Shown here: piece after piece, positions 1 to 24,572 of the stretch
Numbering within the stretch: position 1 is the stretch's first letter
Layout of the letters: every line of letters begins with the position of its first letter
DNA from: Balanoglossus misakiensis
Taxonomy: Eukaryota > Hemichordata
Direction: 5' to 3'
Assembly: GCA_040954595.2 (NCBI GenBank)
Contig: CM082580.2
Coordinates: 4,526,001 to 4,590,000 of the forward strand
DNA length: 64,000 nucleotides
The notes under the pieces: model-generated
What the model was told of the DNA's origin: nothing
Database searches by the model: none
Seen by the model: only the letters and a program-made list of their open reading frames with translations
Made by a program: the position numbers and the translations under genes

Positions 1-857
1 TCAGTTTCGTTAACTTTAGTTCATGTGATGTTACAGACTAATGTTAATGTCATTAATTATGCTTACTGTATAATCTCTTTAAATGTCTTCAGTTTCTTGT
101 TGATATATTCAATACCAAATCTACTGATTAACTTGTAGGCATTTTTAAATTGATGTCATGTAATGAAAAGTGCTATTGTTATTTTCTTACCAGTTTTATT
201 TCAAGTGAATACATGAAGGGTACTTAACAGGGCTTGGTATATTGGAACAGACCAGATTGTGTAGCTAAGGCGTGTATTCACTTTCACAACAATGTAGGTA
301 ACAGATGAGTTAGTGAGAGGGTATGGGTAGAGAGTTCAGTCGCAACAATTTGTAGCCTCGAAATAGTCAAAGAGATTTTTCTGGTAGCAAGGTATAGGCT
401 GGGTTGTAGACACAAGTATGCCAATATTAATTACAAACTTTTAGATATTATTCATTATTAATTGGTAATTAGAAGTTGGAATAAAAGTGGTTGTAGTCAT
501 AAAAAATGAAGTCTAAGAATTTTATGGAAGCATCGGTGAGTCAGTTCCGAATTCTCTTCGCGAAGCATGAATATCTTTCATATAAGTTTTGTGTTTTCTT
601 GCGATACTGAAGATTACAAAAACAGGAGAAGATTACATTTGCCTTTTGTAACTCAATAACTCCGCGTCATATGTCCACTAAACCTTAGCCACCATCCACT
701 TTCTATACAGGCACCATTGTCACTACGAAGAAACTGAGTAAAAGTCAACATTTAATTTTTCAGCTTGAAAAAAATGACATCAGGTACAAAAATTCGCATA
801 TGCAAATAAGAACAGAAACTCATTGTTTGTAAGAACGTTACCTTGTAAATGCTTTTA

Positions 858-1757
858 CAGGAATGTCGTATTACATTAGATATTTGTCAGGAGTGGTTTT
901 ATTAGACTTAGAATATAAATATTGAAAGCAGCCAAGTAGTTAGTGAAGTCAGTTAGTATGACCTGTCTACATATCTGTACAGTATCGGTGACTTCATTGG
1001 ATTCGCGGAGGCCCAACTGGTCAAAAGGATTGTGCTAGAACCACTCGTGGTAAATCATAACACGTTGAGTACATGTACAACAGTGGATTACATCGGGGAC
1101 ACACTGCACTATAAACAGAGTTGCGTGTGTGCATATGGCCACTGAAAAGACAATTTTCATGAGCATGTATAATATCGAACTTTGAAATGTAGAACACACA
1201 TGGAATATACACTGAACGTACCGGGTAGTATAAACAATCATATTACATAAGATTTGTAGTTTGACTTGTAATTTGTCAGGAGTGGTTTTATTAGACTAAG
1301 CATATGAATATTGTTATCAGTCAAGTAGTTAGTGAAATCAGTTAGTATTACCTCTCTAGATATCTGTACAGTACCGGTGACTTCATTGGATTCCCGAAGG
1401 CCCAACTGGTCAAAAGGATTTCGCTAGAACCACTCGTGGTAAATCATAACACGTTGAGTACATGTACAACAGAAGATTACATTGCGGACACACTGCTCTG
1501 TCCACAGGATCACATGTCTGCGTGGCTACAGAAAAGGCACTTTTCATGTATGTACAAAACCCGACCTTGAAACTTATGACACACGGACAATACATGGAAC
1601 ATAGTATAAACTGTCATTTTACATAAGATTTTAAGTTTCAATTATTATTTGTCAGGAGTGGTTTTATTAGACTTAGAAAATGGATATTGTAAGCAGACAA
1701 GTAGTTAGTGAAGTCAGTTAGTATGACCTGTCTAGATATATGTACAGTACTGGGTGA
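858..1757. repeat. Minisatellite, about 380-bp unit, 2.3 copies
   Basis: The phrase ATTTGTCAGGAGTGGTTTTA recurs at 882, 1271 and 1647, giving periods of 389 and 376 bp. It is followed each time by a shared block (AAGTAGTTAGTGAA...). Copies one and two also share the block around CCACTCGTGGTAAATCATAA. The third copy stops near 1757. The copies have diverged by scattered substitutions and small indels, so the duplication is not very recent. Confidence 0.8.
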
Positions 1758-2084
1758 TTGAGAAATACATCATGGTAACCCAACCAATAGAAAATGCAGA
1801 ATAATGCATTGAGATTTCATCATGGGTATAGGGTATACATGGTCAGTCACTGAATAAACATGTAAGAAAAAAGGACCTGGTATTTCTACCGAACCACTAG
1901 GATTGTTAAATCAAATACCAACAATGATGATGAACAGAATGCACACAAAATCGTCTGCGCCTTTGGATCTACTGGAGTAGTGTAGATTGCAATATCATTG
2001 AATCAAAATTCTCTGTAATAAAAACCCACCATGTGAAACGATTGTACTGGCAACAACATGATTATAATTTGTTTTTATTATTTT

Positions 2085-2850
2085 ACATGTTCATCCTTTT
2101 CACGGAATGCTTTGTTCCTTACACTATTATTTTTTTAACTTTTAATTAAATATGTTACTGTCCTTGGCATCTGTTTTTCATTGACATGAATGGATTTTCA
2201 CTGAATACTCTTTTACCTTTCATTAACAGCTTCACATTCATATCCTTCTTTTCCACTGTTATAGTTTCACTTTTACTAACATGCTCCATTTCATCAGTGT
2301 TACAATTTCACTTTTTCTAATCCTGTTCAGTGACAGTTTCTTTTTTTCACTCAATACTTTGTTCCTTACCACTATCGTATTTTAACTTTTATTTAAATAC
2401 GCTACTTTCATTGGCACTCCTCACTTAATTTCATGTCCCTTTTAATCAGCATAGTTTCAAGTTTAAGTAAATTTGCTCTAATTTCCTTCTCATTGACATG
2501 GTTTATCACCCTATGTTTTTCTTTTCATGTTATACCGGTAATTAAAACTTAATACACTAATAATCTCAACTGACATATATTTTTTATTTAATACTTTGTT
2601 TCTTTCCACTAATAGTTTCACTTTCCCTGGTTACTTTTTTACTTTTCATCATTTTAACCAAATGCTCTTTTTCTTTTATTGCCACAATTTCACTGAATGT
2701 TACTCTTCTTTCAGTAGATATTCAAGTAACGAATGCGCTATTCTCCTTCATTGTCACATGTCCCTGGTTCTTGCGTTTGTTTTTGTTGGCATTGAATGTT
2801 TATATGTGGGGGAAACCTGTTGTTTCGCATTAACATATTTATCATGTTAA
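2085..2850. repeat. Degenerate T-rich tandem repeat
   Basis: Phrases such as AATACTTTGTTCCTTACCAC, ACTTTTATTTAAATA and CATTGACATG recur in diverged form near 2110, 2350 and 2590, suggesting an old tandem repeat of roughly 240 bp. The tract is strongly T-rich on the plus strand. It has no coding character; the 84-codon open frame here is low-complexity Phe/Ser/Cys-rich translation of the repeat. Confidence 0.45.
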
Positions 2851-5800
2851 TCAATTTGCTATTATATAATGATGATAAAGCCTTTACACATTCATAAAAA
2901 GATAGGCACATTAAAAATTGTGAAGTTTACTTTTCCCTAGCCATTTTCCCTTCACAAAGATCTTCAGGTAGTATGTACACATCACATTTCACAAGTGAAA
3001 AATAATAGAATATTAGCATACTTATTTTCTCTACTTTATTTAGCTATTAATGTATGACTTTAAGGTCCTCTAAGAGTATAACAGATAATGTTGGACATAA
3101 GTTCACTGGGATCAGTCAAGGTAAAAGGTAAATTCACATTTCCTTTTAGTAATATTAACTAGTAATTTACATGAATGGAAGCTATGATAAAATAACTTTT
3201 TTGTGATTGAAACATCATGAATACTGTGTTTTTGCTACATTTACTGTATGCAGCTTTAAAACATTCAGATGTACATGTAGTAGGTAAGTCACATGAACAT
3301 TCTATGCCAAGGTCATATATCACATATATAATGTTATTAACATCCACACATACATTTCAGATTCATAAAGATATTCAATGAGAACTATGATTATTTCTTA
3401 AATTCTTTGAACTGTTCAAAGTAATACGTTATAAAATTAACATGTGATATACTTTTAATTGTGATAAAGATCATTGTCCGTGTATATGTTAGCCAATTCT
3501 CTTCAGTCATTCCACTAAGAGTGAGCACATCTTGTTTTTTTCTTTTGCGAGACATAATGAAGTTTGAATGTTGTGTTGTGTCATGCCCATCTGTCTTGCC
3601 ATAATTCTTCATATATTATTCTCTTGTGATTGCTTTCTTTTCAGTACTTCCTGATTACCTGCGGTGTGGCTTCATGTGGATATACCGGTACACTAAATTC
3701 AAGTTCAAAATCCCTCTAAAATGTGACATAAGGAAGGGGTGAGAAAACACCCTTTGAGCTGGTCAGAGCATTGGTAAAATCCTACCTCCCTGCCTTCACT
3801 CACTTTGGCACAAAGGAAGGGTTGGGTAGCCCGCTCGCAGCAACAGAGATGAAACTTCTGATGTGACAGATGTTATTTCGATTGCTTCATTTTATTTGGC
3901 ATACTTGACATATATCCATTTCAAATATTTAGGCTTAATAGCTGTCACTGTTAAACAAATGTTGGCTAGAAATAAACACGTTTGCATGGAATTCTTTGTG
4001 TGTTGTCATATCTTTATCGGCATCATAGCCATCGCTTCCCCCCCCCCCTAAAAAAAAAAAAATTCTGGAATTTTCTGTCGGCCCTGAGCTATAGATGTTG
4101 TATGCCAGCAGTATAACATAAAAGACACATCACGGCCAGAAGATAATGCTACGAAAATGGTGGACCAATAGTTACCTGTGCAATGCCCTGTCATCCCTCC
4201 TGTCTTCCTATTGCCTGACTGATCTATACGTGACCCTGGGATACAGACATACATTGCAGTTAGAGGAAGGTCTCGGCTGGAGTGAAATGCAGCTGGATTA
4301 CAACCAAACCATCGTGTATTTGATAGTGTATTAGTGGCAAGGATCAGATTATTGGACGTCAGGTATAACACAGAATCCAGTGATGATTTTGGTAGGTGGC
4401 ATATCTATCCTCCCATTTTCCGCGTACAAGATCCCTTTAATTGTCCAACCTAAATAAATACATGCTCGCAGTAGTGGACTACCCAGATGCAATGCATCTA
4501 CACACAAAATATCAAGGTGATACACGCAGCGGTTTGCAAGTTGTTGATGTGGAAGGATGTACATAATTATATACTGATACATGAATCCATACAAACATAC
4601 CCATAACTTCTATGATCGTGCAACGTTTCCTCCTGGTTGAAAACCTCATCAGACATTGGTCCGTAGTTTAAATTAGCATATGACCTGAAGGTGTCTTTTT
4701 AGCGAATATTGCTCCCAATAGACAGTCACGTGTTGTTTTTAATCATCATCTCCGCTTCATTGGTCATATCAATCTTAGGTCGCCATGGAGATCCTTATAA
4801 TCATCATGCATGAGTTCCTATCCGTGTGTGCGCTAAACATGGGATAGCACTTTAACAATAATAACACTTAAAATTCCACAACAATTCTGACTAAATTTAT
4901 GATTTACAGCATGACATCATCAAAGATGCAGATCCGACATGCATGTCAATCTTAAAATCCATTGAAAATTGTTGTTCGTTTTGACAATATTCGAATCCAA
5001 GACCATCTGCTCATGGTCATTACTTTTAAAAAAATACATGGAGGAACGTTAACAAGTAAGGAACTACGATCACTAGATAACAGATCACTGTGGTGTGCAC
5101 GAAATCTACTGGTAAACGTTCAGTCATTGATTCGACTCAACAAAGATCATTACATTTTCTTTCATGTTCTTTCTTTTTATAAATCAATTTCGCAATATTC
5201 AGTTTGCTGTTAAGTTTTTAATAAAAAGCAACATGAAAATATATGTATTATTTCCTTCCTTTCCGTACATACGCAACAATCCAATCATTGAACAAAGAAA
5301 ATAGTTTAATTTGACCACTTTTGTTTTCATTGTTACACCGAATAATATGAGGTTATTACGAAAATACCGCAAAGTATGCACGAGGATATTAGCGCCAAGT
5401 ATCGCCCGATGCGCTGCGCTAATGTCCATGTTTGAAGGACACATTTCATGATCCCTTTATACTTACACTAATTGCTTTCCTCATTGGCGCTACAACGTCC
5501 TTGATTATAATCAAATACAAAAGTACCACCCCGGTATTTTAATTAATTGGTTGAGACTGATCACTCATCTACAGCAGAAGTCACGTACATATACGACTCC
5601 GTTAGTTTTGCTCATGGAGTTATTATCGATGGGTCATCAACCTAAGTGACCAAACCAAATAAACATGATTTTCTAAATAAATAAATACACCAAGTCAAGA
5701 TAAAACAGGACAATACTTGTGTTTGTGACGTCAACTTGAGCGGGGAAAATGAGCTTCGATCGTTAAATTTACTAACACAGGTCGTCGAACGTGACTTTAA

Positions 5801-6204
5801 AATGAGACATTAAAGGTAGAACGTTTCAGAAATCGTATACAATTCTGTCAATAATCGAATTTCTTAATATTTTTAAGCCATTGGGTGTAGCAGAAGAGAT
5901 AGTGTTATAAAAGTTTATTGAAAAGCTGGAATCGCAGGCGCAGTTTTGAAGGATATTGCCAATATTTGTTAGTGCACGTCTGTTTTGTGTGTTCTTGTTT
6001 TTGGCAAAATGGAGTAAAAAAAGTCTTCACGAACGTCCTTGGAAGTTCATGTCACGTGACCAATGTACAAAACCATCAGGGTTTCTTAGATCTGGGTCTT
6101 TAAGAAAATATATACTTTGGAGGGAAAGCCCACGGTGTGTAAACAACCATCGGGCGCCACTGATCAGAACTGTTGGATTTTGGTGCCATGTAAATTGATT
6201 CATT

Positions 6205-6245
6205 TGATTGATTGACTGACTGACTGACTGACTGACTGACTGACT
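6205..6245. repeat. (TGAC)n microsatellite
   Basis: About nine tandem TGAC units preceded by two GATT-type units. It lies in the upstream flank of the channel gene. Confidence 0.9.
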
Positions 6246-6683
6246 GTAGGAACTTCGATAATTGACAGAGAAATATAATCCGTCAAAGGTTTATCCTGTT
6301 TGTCGCTTGCTTAATTAGTAATTAATAATTAATAAGTACACGCACAGCTAATCTAGCATGCTAGTAAGACACATACAGAGACTCGGCACTCACCCAATAA
6401 ATGAACGAGACACATTCTAATTAATGATTATAACGTGTTCAATGAGCAGAACGGGACTTACAATAAATTAGTGCGATAAAACTCCAGCGATCCCAGTGAT
6501 GAAAAGCTATCACAGCGTGTGTTTTCACATTCCGGGCTGCTATTCTATATCCAACTATTAAGTTGCATAGAACAGGTATAAGTAGACATTTAATGTATTA
6601 TACCTAACCTTTGTCGTCACCTTTGTGGCGTTTGTTTTTTTAAACTTATCAACATTGGTACATTTTTTGCTGCATACAAAAGG

Positions 6684-14353
<7,670 letters not shown>

Positions 14354-14495
14354 AAGGAGGCATTTGGACATATAGCATTTTATGGGTGTGGTTTAACATG
14401 ATGCTAGTCAATGTTAGGTAGACAAGGAAGCTACAGCACAACCTTTAATAATTTAATGTCATCTGTTTAAATGGTTAATAATAATATTTCTGAAA

Positions 14496-14501
14496 AATAA
14501 A
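14496..14501 (+). terminator. Candidate poly(A) signal of the channel gene
   Basis: AATAAA 143 bases after the stop codon of the DEG/ENaC gene, in an AT-rich 3' region. Downstream GU-rich sequence was not clearly identified. Confidence 0.5.
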
Positions 14502-15583
14502 TATATTTCAATGTGAAGATTATTTGCAATATAATTGTGCACTTGTCTGCAGGACAGAAGCACAAAACTAGTTTTGCACCATTTTGAATTTGAATGGTAA
14601 TTTTCCATTTAGAAAAAAAGTATTATGTCATGTCGACTCTAACACATTTGGAAATGTAAAGTGGTGGAAAATGACATTCTATGGTCGAAATATATTCTAT
14701 GACTTTGAACTGGGACTAGTATACATTACGGAGAGATTTTCACAAGAACAGGGATTTTGTCAAGTTTTTGATTTTTCAAGATAAAATATATTACATGTAC
14801 TGATCTCTGACAGAGGATCAATCTCATTTAAGATTCCAATTGTTTTAAACGCTATTTATTGTATTGTATTCTATTGTATAATGTATCATACTGTATTGTA
14901 CTATTAGAGTACAGTACTGTACTGTCTTGATTGTATTGTGTTTACAAGAGATTGTTTTTTATGAATTGAATTAATTACGTTTTTCCATTTGAACAAGCAC
15001 TGTCTGTACGAAATATGTATTTAGACTAGTCATCAGGGCAAGGTGAGGGTAGCGTAGATTATGAGTTTCGTGTGGACTTTCCTTCAAAATTCTGAAAATT
15101 TACTTTTCACAGACAAGTGTCACTTTTCAGTATCATATAAATACCAATTTCTGCTCCGCAGTACAAAATCTGCACCTCTAAAGGGACATAGTCCAAACAA
15201 TAAAGGTGAATGTGTGGCCATCAGGTTTTATTTTTAACATATACTTTATAATTTATTTTAAAATGCTTGGCATATTTCTCTTTGTAACGAAAAAACAGTA
15301 CAACACTACATGTATAATCATTTAAGCTTAAAACATTCCATTTTAAGTTTTTGTGCTCATATAAAAGAAATGATCCACACAAACAGTGTGTGGAGTCAAC
15401 AGACACTGCAATTGTCATTCAGTTAAAAAAAAGCTTCCATACAGAAATAGTTCAATATGGCAGACATTTTACATTGTAAATATGAGTTCTACAGTGCTCA
15501 CTAAGTTATAATTCTGCATCGACTTATGACCATAAATCAATCCTCATGATGAAGAGGTCACAACACGTGAAGAGCACATTTAG

Positions 15584-16013
15584 TACTGTTGTTAGCCCGG
15601 AGACACAGGCATTGATCTAGAATCTAGAATACAACGCCCGGGGACAGTGGAGTAACTTCCTGCTGAGCTGAAAGATAGTAGCCCTGGCAACGATCAGGGT
15701 CGCTTAGTAACGAATGGATAACGAGTGATCTATCAAATGTTGACGGGCGCCAGTGGTTGGATGATATAATTAACAAAGCTTGGTAAACCACTCCCACATC
15801 CCGTTGCGGGAATTTCACACATGACTCCACCTCTATTTCCATATTTAGAATGCGATGATGTCATTTGGTTTACATTGAGTGACCAATTAGCTTACACACA
15901 AGATTTACCACCCGTGTCGTTCTGCGCACAGAATTCGGTGCGTAAATAGAGACTGTCCCCGGGCGTTCCTTTTCCCCTACTACTACGCCTGTGTCTCCGG
16001 GCTATACTGTTGT
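15584..16013. mobile_element. 412-bp inverted-repeat DNA element with 9-bp target duplication
   Basis: The element at 15593-16004 starts TAGCCCGGAGACACAGGC and ends with its exact reverse complement. A second matching block (ACGCCCGGGGACAGT against ACTGTCCCCGGGCGT) lies just inside. The 9-bp direct repeat TACTGTTGT brackets it at 15584-15592 and 16005-16013. The interior has no transposase reading frame, so it is non-autonomous. A 9-bp duplication again suggests a MULE-like mobiliser, though the ends differ from the element at 13533. Confidence 0.88.
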
Positions 16014-16269
16014 AGTCACAATTCATCTGTCACATAGAGCCGCCAATAACACATTTGACAGAGTGGCAACACACATACACAAAAAATGCTATGCTATGTG
16101 CCATTTATCATGCTAAAAGATCAACCACAATTCAATTCGATGCCTCTGATTCACAGTGATACCGTCGCAGCTGAAGATGGTGGAGACGGTCAAAGCATCC
16201 AGGTCAAAAAATGTCACTCATGCAGTGACGTACATTCGAACTCCTCAAGTCAAGTTCACAGAAAGTACT

Positions 16270-18321
16270 CTACATCCTTGATTTCTTTGGTTTAGTCTTT
16301 TCACATTTTGCTTGAGAATCCTCCTTGTGTTTGTGTTTCCTCCGATGTTTGGATTTCCGTTTCCCTTCATGTCTATGTTTCTGTCTGCTGCGACTCTCTT
16401 TTTTATGTTTTGAAGTTCTTTTCTGCTGTTTGCTCTGTGTCTTGACACTCTCGTGGTGTTTGCGTCTTTTCCTTCTCTGTCTGTGGTCTGATGAAATGCC
16501 AAGATCGCTGCCATCGCTGTCTGTGGTCGAAGAATCTAACAGAGCTTGTAGTTCTTTTATTCTGTGAGATAAACATAGCAACAAAGGTCAGCAAAATCTT
16601 GATTTGATTCTACAAACTTTACTGGTATCTCACTTCACAGTCCCATACTGTGTTAACTAAGATGCCACATGACTGACAATAAAACTCACCTCGCTTCTTT
16701 TTTCTTCAATCTGTTTTTGATAATATAGTCATGCATGGGATCTTCATGAGTCTGAACAAACAATAAATATGTACACGTTATAATTATTTTGGTGAATGCT
16801 TCAGAAACAAACACATACTAAAAATCAGTGGTGAGGCTATATTCACAAGCAGAAAGATATTTGTAATAAGCTGGCTGTTAGTTGCTCATAGGTGTTGGGT
16901 GAAGCACAATGTAAATTAAGTGAGTGGAAAATAAAATTAACACACAAAGCAGACTTTAACTCACCACTCTAAATTGTTCAATAACTGTATTTCCCTTTCT
17001 AAACATTGGACATTCTCTGTCGCCAGTTCTATGACCATATGCCTTACACCTCCAACCTGAGTAAAAGTAAAAGAGCAAACTTTAAATTCTGTAAATTGTA
17101 TCTTGTAAAACACATTGACAAAAACATAAATAGTCTAAATGTTTTCTAGTGGATCTCTGTTAAAATCTAATATCATAAGCCTAGGGGCACTTACATTGCA
17201 TAACTTTCACCTCCTTTCCCAGTGGCATCCAGAGTCCCTTGGTTGGAGCTTTAGACAAGAACTCCCTAGCTTTTCTATTTTCTGGACAATCTGGAATGCT
17301 ATCTTCTGGTCTTTCCATCTTTCCCTGTAAAAAATGAAATACAGAATCTGTGTAAATTGCATTGTGTAGAGTCAAACATTGATCTGTCTTTCATATGATA
17401 TATACATGTACGGTATACATGTATATTACAATGTATATCGCAAGGCTTGAAGCTACATTTTGCTTTCCCTCTTCCTGATATGTGCCAAATTAGCATGCCA
17501 TATAGCTTGAGCTGAATCAAGCCAGTATGTTACTGTTTTATTGTGGTACAGTGTAAGTTACAAGTGTAAGTGTAAAATATCTAAATATCATACCTTAATA
17601 TACCCTGGTGGTGCTTTACCATAGCTGGAGAAGGAAAAACAAAATGAAATCATATACTGTAGGTAAAGTGACTATAATTGATAATTCCTCATCACATCTA
17701 CTAATAATTAATTTACATTCCTATGCACATTATACTACATATCAACATACATGTAGTCACTGACTTTGATATTATGAGTTATTTTTTACTTAATTTAAAA
17801 CCAGAAAGTAAAAATGGTAGAGACAAATATCATATTCATAGGAGGCCTATTTCTGTATTGTGGTGAGGTGGGAGACAACAGTCAACACCCATCCCCTAGC
17901 TGTAATGATAGGGTGCTGCTCGGCTGACGTCAGTGGCGATGTTTGTTACTAGCATGACGCGAACAACATCGTCAACCGAGCAGCCCCCACCCCACCCCGT
18001 GGGATAGTGGATGAAACATGGGTCCTCAAATCAAGCAGTGGTCGCGAAACCCCACTGCTGCCACTGGAAAACGACATTTCTTTCTTGAAACATCATGACG
18101 ACGATGATTGTTGCCATGCAAGGCAACACTTCCGGGTTGTGTTGTGAATGTGAGAGGCGAGGCCGAGGAGTTGAGACTGTATGAAACTATCTCTTGTTTA
18201 AATCACTGCTAATAACTAACCTGATATACATGCATACTTACAATGTGTCATAATGTCGTAGTTTCGACACAACCTTGTCATCTTCTTCCCTCGAACTATT
18301 TCTCCGCCTGCGAGTCGCCAT
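16270..18321 (-). CDS. RP9: RP9 (retinitis pigmentosa 9 / PIM1-associated protein), 6 exons
   Basis: A 228-residue nuclear, splicing-associated protein; human RP9 is 221 residues. Exons on the minus strand: 18321-18242, 17624-17594, 17324-17195, 17056-16965, 16751-16690, 16561-16270. Seen: an Arg-rich N-terminus, the conserved FYGKAPPGYIK block, the near-invariant APTKGLWMPLGKEVKVMQC block, a CCHC zinc knuckle (CWRC-YGHRTGD-EC) split by an intron, the HEDPM-DYII segment, and a highly basic Lys/Arg/His/Ser-rich tail. Human RP9 binds the PIM1 kinase and spliceosomal factors, and missense changes are linked to retinitis pigmentosa; these are family facts. The first ATG lies in an AAAATGGCGAC context resembling a YY1 site. 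It is head to head with OSGEP, 808 bp between start codons. Confidence 0.95.
17905..17985. repeat. Imperfect inverted repeat in RP9 intron 1
   Basis: GGTGCTGCTCGGCTGACG is answered by CGTCAACCGAGCAGCCCCC about 40 bases later, with GATGTTTGTT against AACAACATC inside. It is probably an old foldback relic. No target duplication was found. Confidence 0.55.
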
Positions 18322-18327
18322 TTTGAT
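18310..18327 (-). promoter_or_regulatory. YY1-like motif over the RP9 start codon
   Basis: The minus strand reads TCAAAATGGCGACTCG across the RP9 ATG. The core AANATGGCG is the consensus bound by YY1, often found at or just after transcription starts of housekeeping genes. The match is by eye and the function is inferred. Confidence 0.4.
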
Positions 18328-19129
18328 AATCACGAACTTTGGGTCACCCTCACTCAACATATGAGGCACGCTAGAGTAAATGTTGTTTCATGGAAAATAG
18401 CAGAAACATAAATTGTCATTTTTCGAAGAGATAAATGTACTTTACAGTTGATGTTTAAAGAATTAATCGCCCAGTGTACATTTACAGCGACATCATGAAT
18501 TTCGGTTTGTTTAACTGTGTCGACCGAGGATGTTATTTAACCTTTGACCCCTGATGAAGCGCTGGAAAAACGTGTGATAAACAACACCCATTCCCTCAGT
18601 TCGGCATCGAGAACCGGGCAGAATGTGTTAGAATTGTTTATGGTTAGTATTCATTCAAATATACACTTGCAGTGTACCCTTGTGCCACAGCTATGTGGGC
18701 CACCCAGCATTCAGAGGTGTGCAAACGGTTTAGTCCAGCGTTCATAGTCATGGAGGTAGAACTGTACGTGTCATCATGGAAGTAAAAATGTAGAACTTGG
18801 AAGCTAGCAGACAGCTGCAGTTCAGTAGCTCGATTTTGCCTTGTATGAGTGTTGAACGTCCAACTCGAGCTAAAACTGCAGCTGGCAAACAGTTAGCTGC
18901 AATGATTGTAGCGGGTGCTAGGTTGCAGCACCCGCTACGATCAATGCAGCTAGCAAACAGTGAGCTGCGCGAAGCTCCGGTTAAATCTACCGGGGCCTTG
19001 ATGAGCTGTCATAAACAATAAACACGGTGATGCAACCTGCGCCTTCACTTATTAATAAAGATGATCAACGGTTAAACGCCTGTTACTTTATTTTTCTCAC
19101 ACACAGCATTCACTATTTGATGGAACAAC
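18322..19129. promoter_or_regulatory. Divergent intergenic region between RP9 and OSGEP
   Basis: 808 bases separate the start codons of two head-to-head housekeeping genes, so a shared or bidirectional promoter is plausible. No TATA box was assigned. The middle part holds an inverted repeat (18896-18950) flanked by a direct repeat. The open frames here do not resemble proteins. Confidence 0.45.
18896..18950. repeat. Inverted repeat flanked by a direct repeat
   Basis: GCTGCAATGATTGTAGCGGG plus TGCT pairs with its near-complement (22 of 24 positions) across a 7-base loop. The arms are bordered by a diverged direct repeat, AGCTGGCAAACAGTTAGCTG and AGCTAGCAAACAGTGAGCTG, so the whole block is a compound repeat in the RP9/OSGEP intergenic region. 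Confidence 0.75.
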
Positions 19130-24033
<4,904 letters not shown>

Positions 24034-24408
24034 AGAAGAATTACTGAATGTTTATATGTCGGAGGAACTCGGTTTTACTTTGCCATCTACATGTACTATC
24101 TGAGGAATTCCGCTATAAAACAGACCAAGGCTGTAAATGTTACTGTTTTTCATATGCCAAAGAGGCCAAAACACAATGTTTTCAATTCAGCCAATCCTAC
24201 TCAAGGAAAAGTATCTCACAATGCAAACATGGAGTGTAGTTCCAAGAGGTGTTGTAAAGTTACCTGTAACATAACCAATGGTAATATCAGGTTCAGGAGT
24301 CTCAGGTCTTCTTGTGCACCTTTTCTGTACAGATAAAGAACACCAGATTCAGAGACTTTTCAGACAAGACGGTTCATTGAAATATTCTTTCTCTAGATCA
24401 TGACAGGG

Positions 24409-24414
24409 AATAAA
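24409..24414 (+). terminator. Candidate poly(A) signal of OSGEP
   Basis: AATAAA 376 bases after the OSGEP stop codon, followed by a TGTCTTTTATCTC stretch that could serve as the downstream element. Confidence 0.5.
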
Positions 24415-24464
24415 GTGTCTTTTATCTCTTAACCCATGTTTGGTGTTTTTTATATGTTGTAATA

Positions 24465-24572
24465 TTAAAGGGACAAAGTCTCTCTCGCTACCCTTTTTCC
24501 ATTAATTATGTTTGATACAAGACACCGTTTATGTTATTCTACATGTGGATATATAGTGAATCAACGTTCAAC
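24465..24572 (+). mobile_element. Left half of a TTAA-type foldback MITE (family 1)
   Basis: After TTAA (24465-24468) the sequence begins AGGGACAAAGTCTCTC and follows the left arm of the complete element at 51137-51483 closely to about 24572, where the match ends. The right arm is missing. Confidence 0.8.

Larger units (their letters stand above)
1..6683. other. Gene-free 5' flank with degenerate repeats
   Basis: No reading frame in this stretch resembles a known protein and no chain of splice-compatible exons could be assembled. It holds a three-copy minisatellite (about 858-1757), a degenerate T-rich repeat tract (about 2085-2850), short A/C homopolymer runs near 4040-4065 and a small (TGAC)n run at 6205-6245. 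The open frames in the first 1.6 kb are readings of the minisatellite in the minus direction. The promoter of the channel gene that starts at 6684 should lie in the last part, but no clear TATA box or initiator could be assigned. Confidence 0.6.
14354..16269. other. Intergenic region between channel gene and RP9
   Basis: No coding exon could be supported. It holds the presumed channel 3' UTR, a low-complexity TATTGTATTG-type tract (14855-14940) and a 412-bp inverted-repeat transposon (15593-16004). RP9 transcription runs into this region from the right, so part of it may be RP9 3' UTR. The 66-codon open frame at 14584-14784 has no recognisable features. Confidence 0.5.

Noticed and set aside
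15178-15195. AAAGGGACATAGTC resembling the family 1 MITE end
   Set aside because: Similarity stops after about 14 bases and no other part of the element follows.
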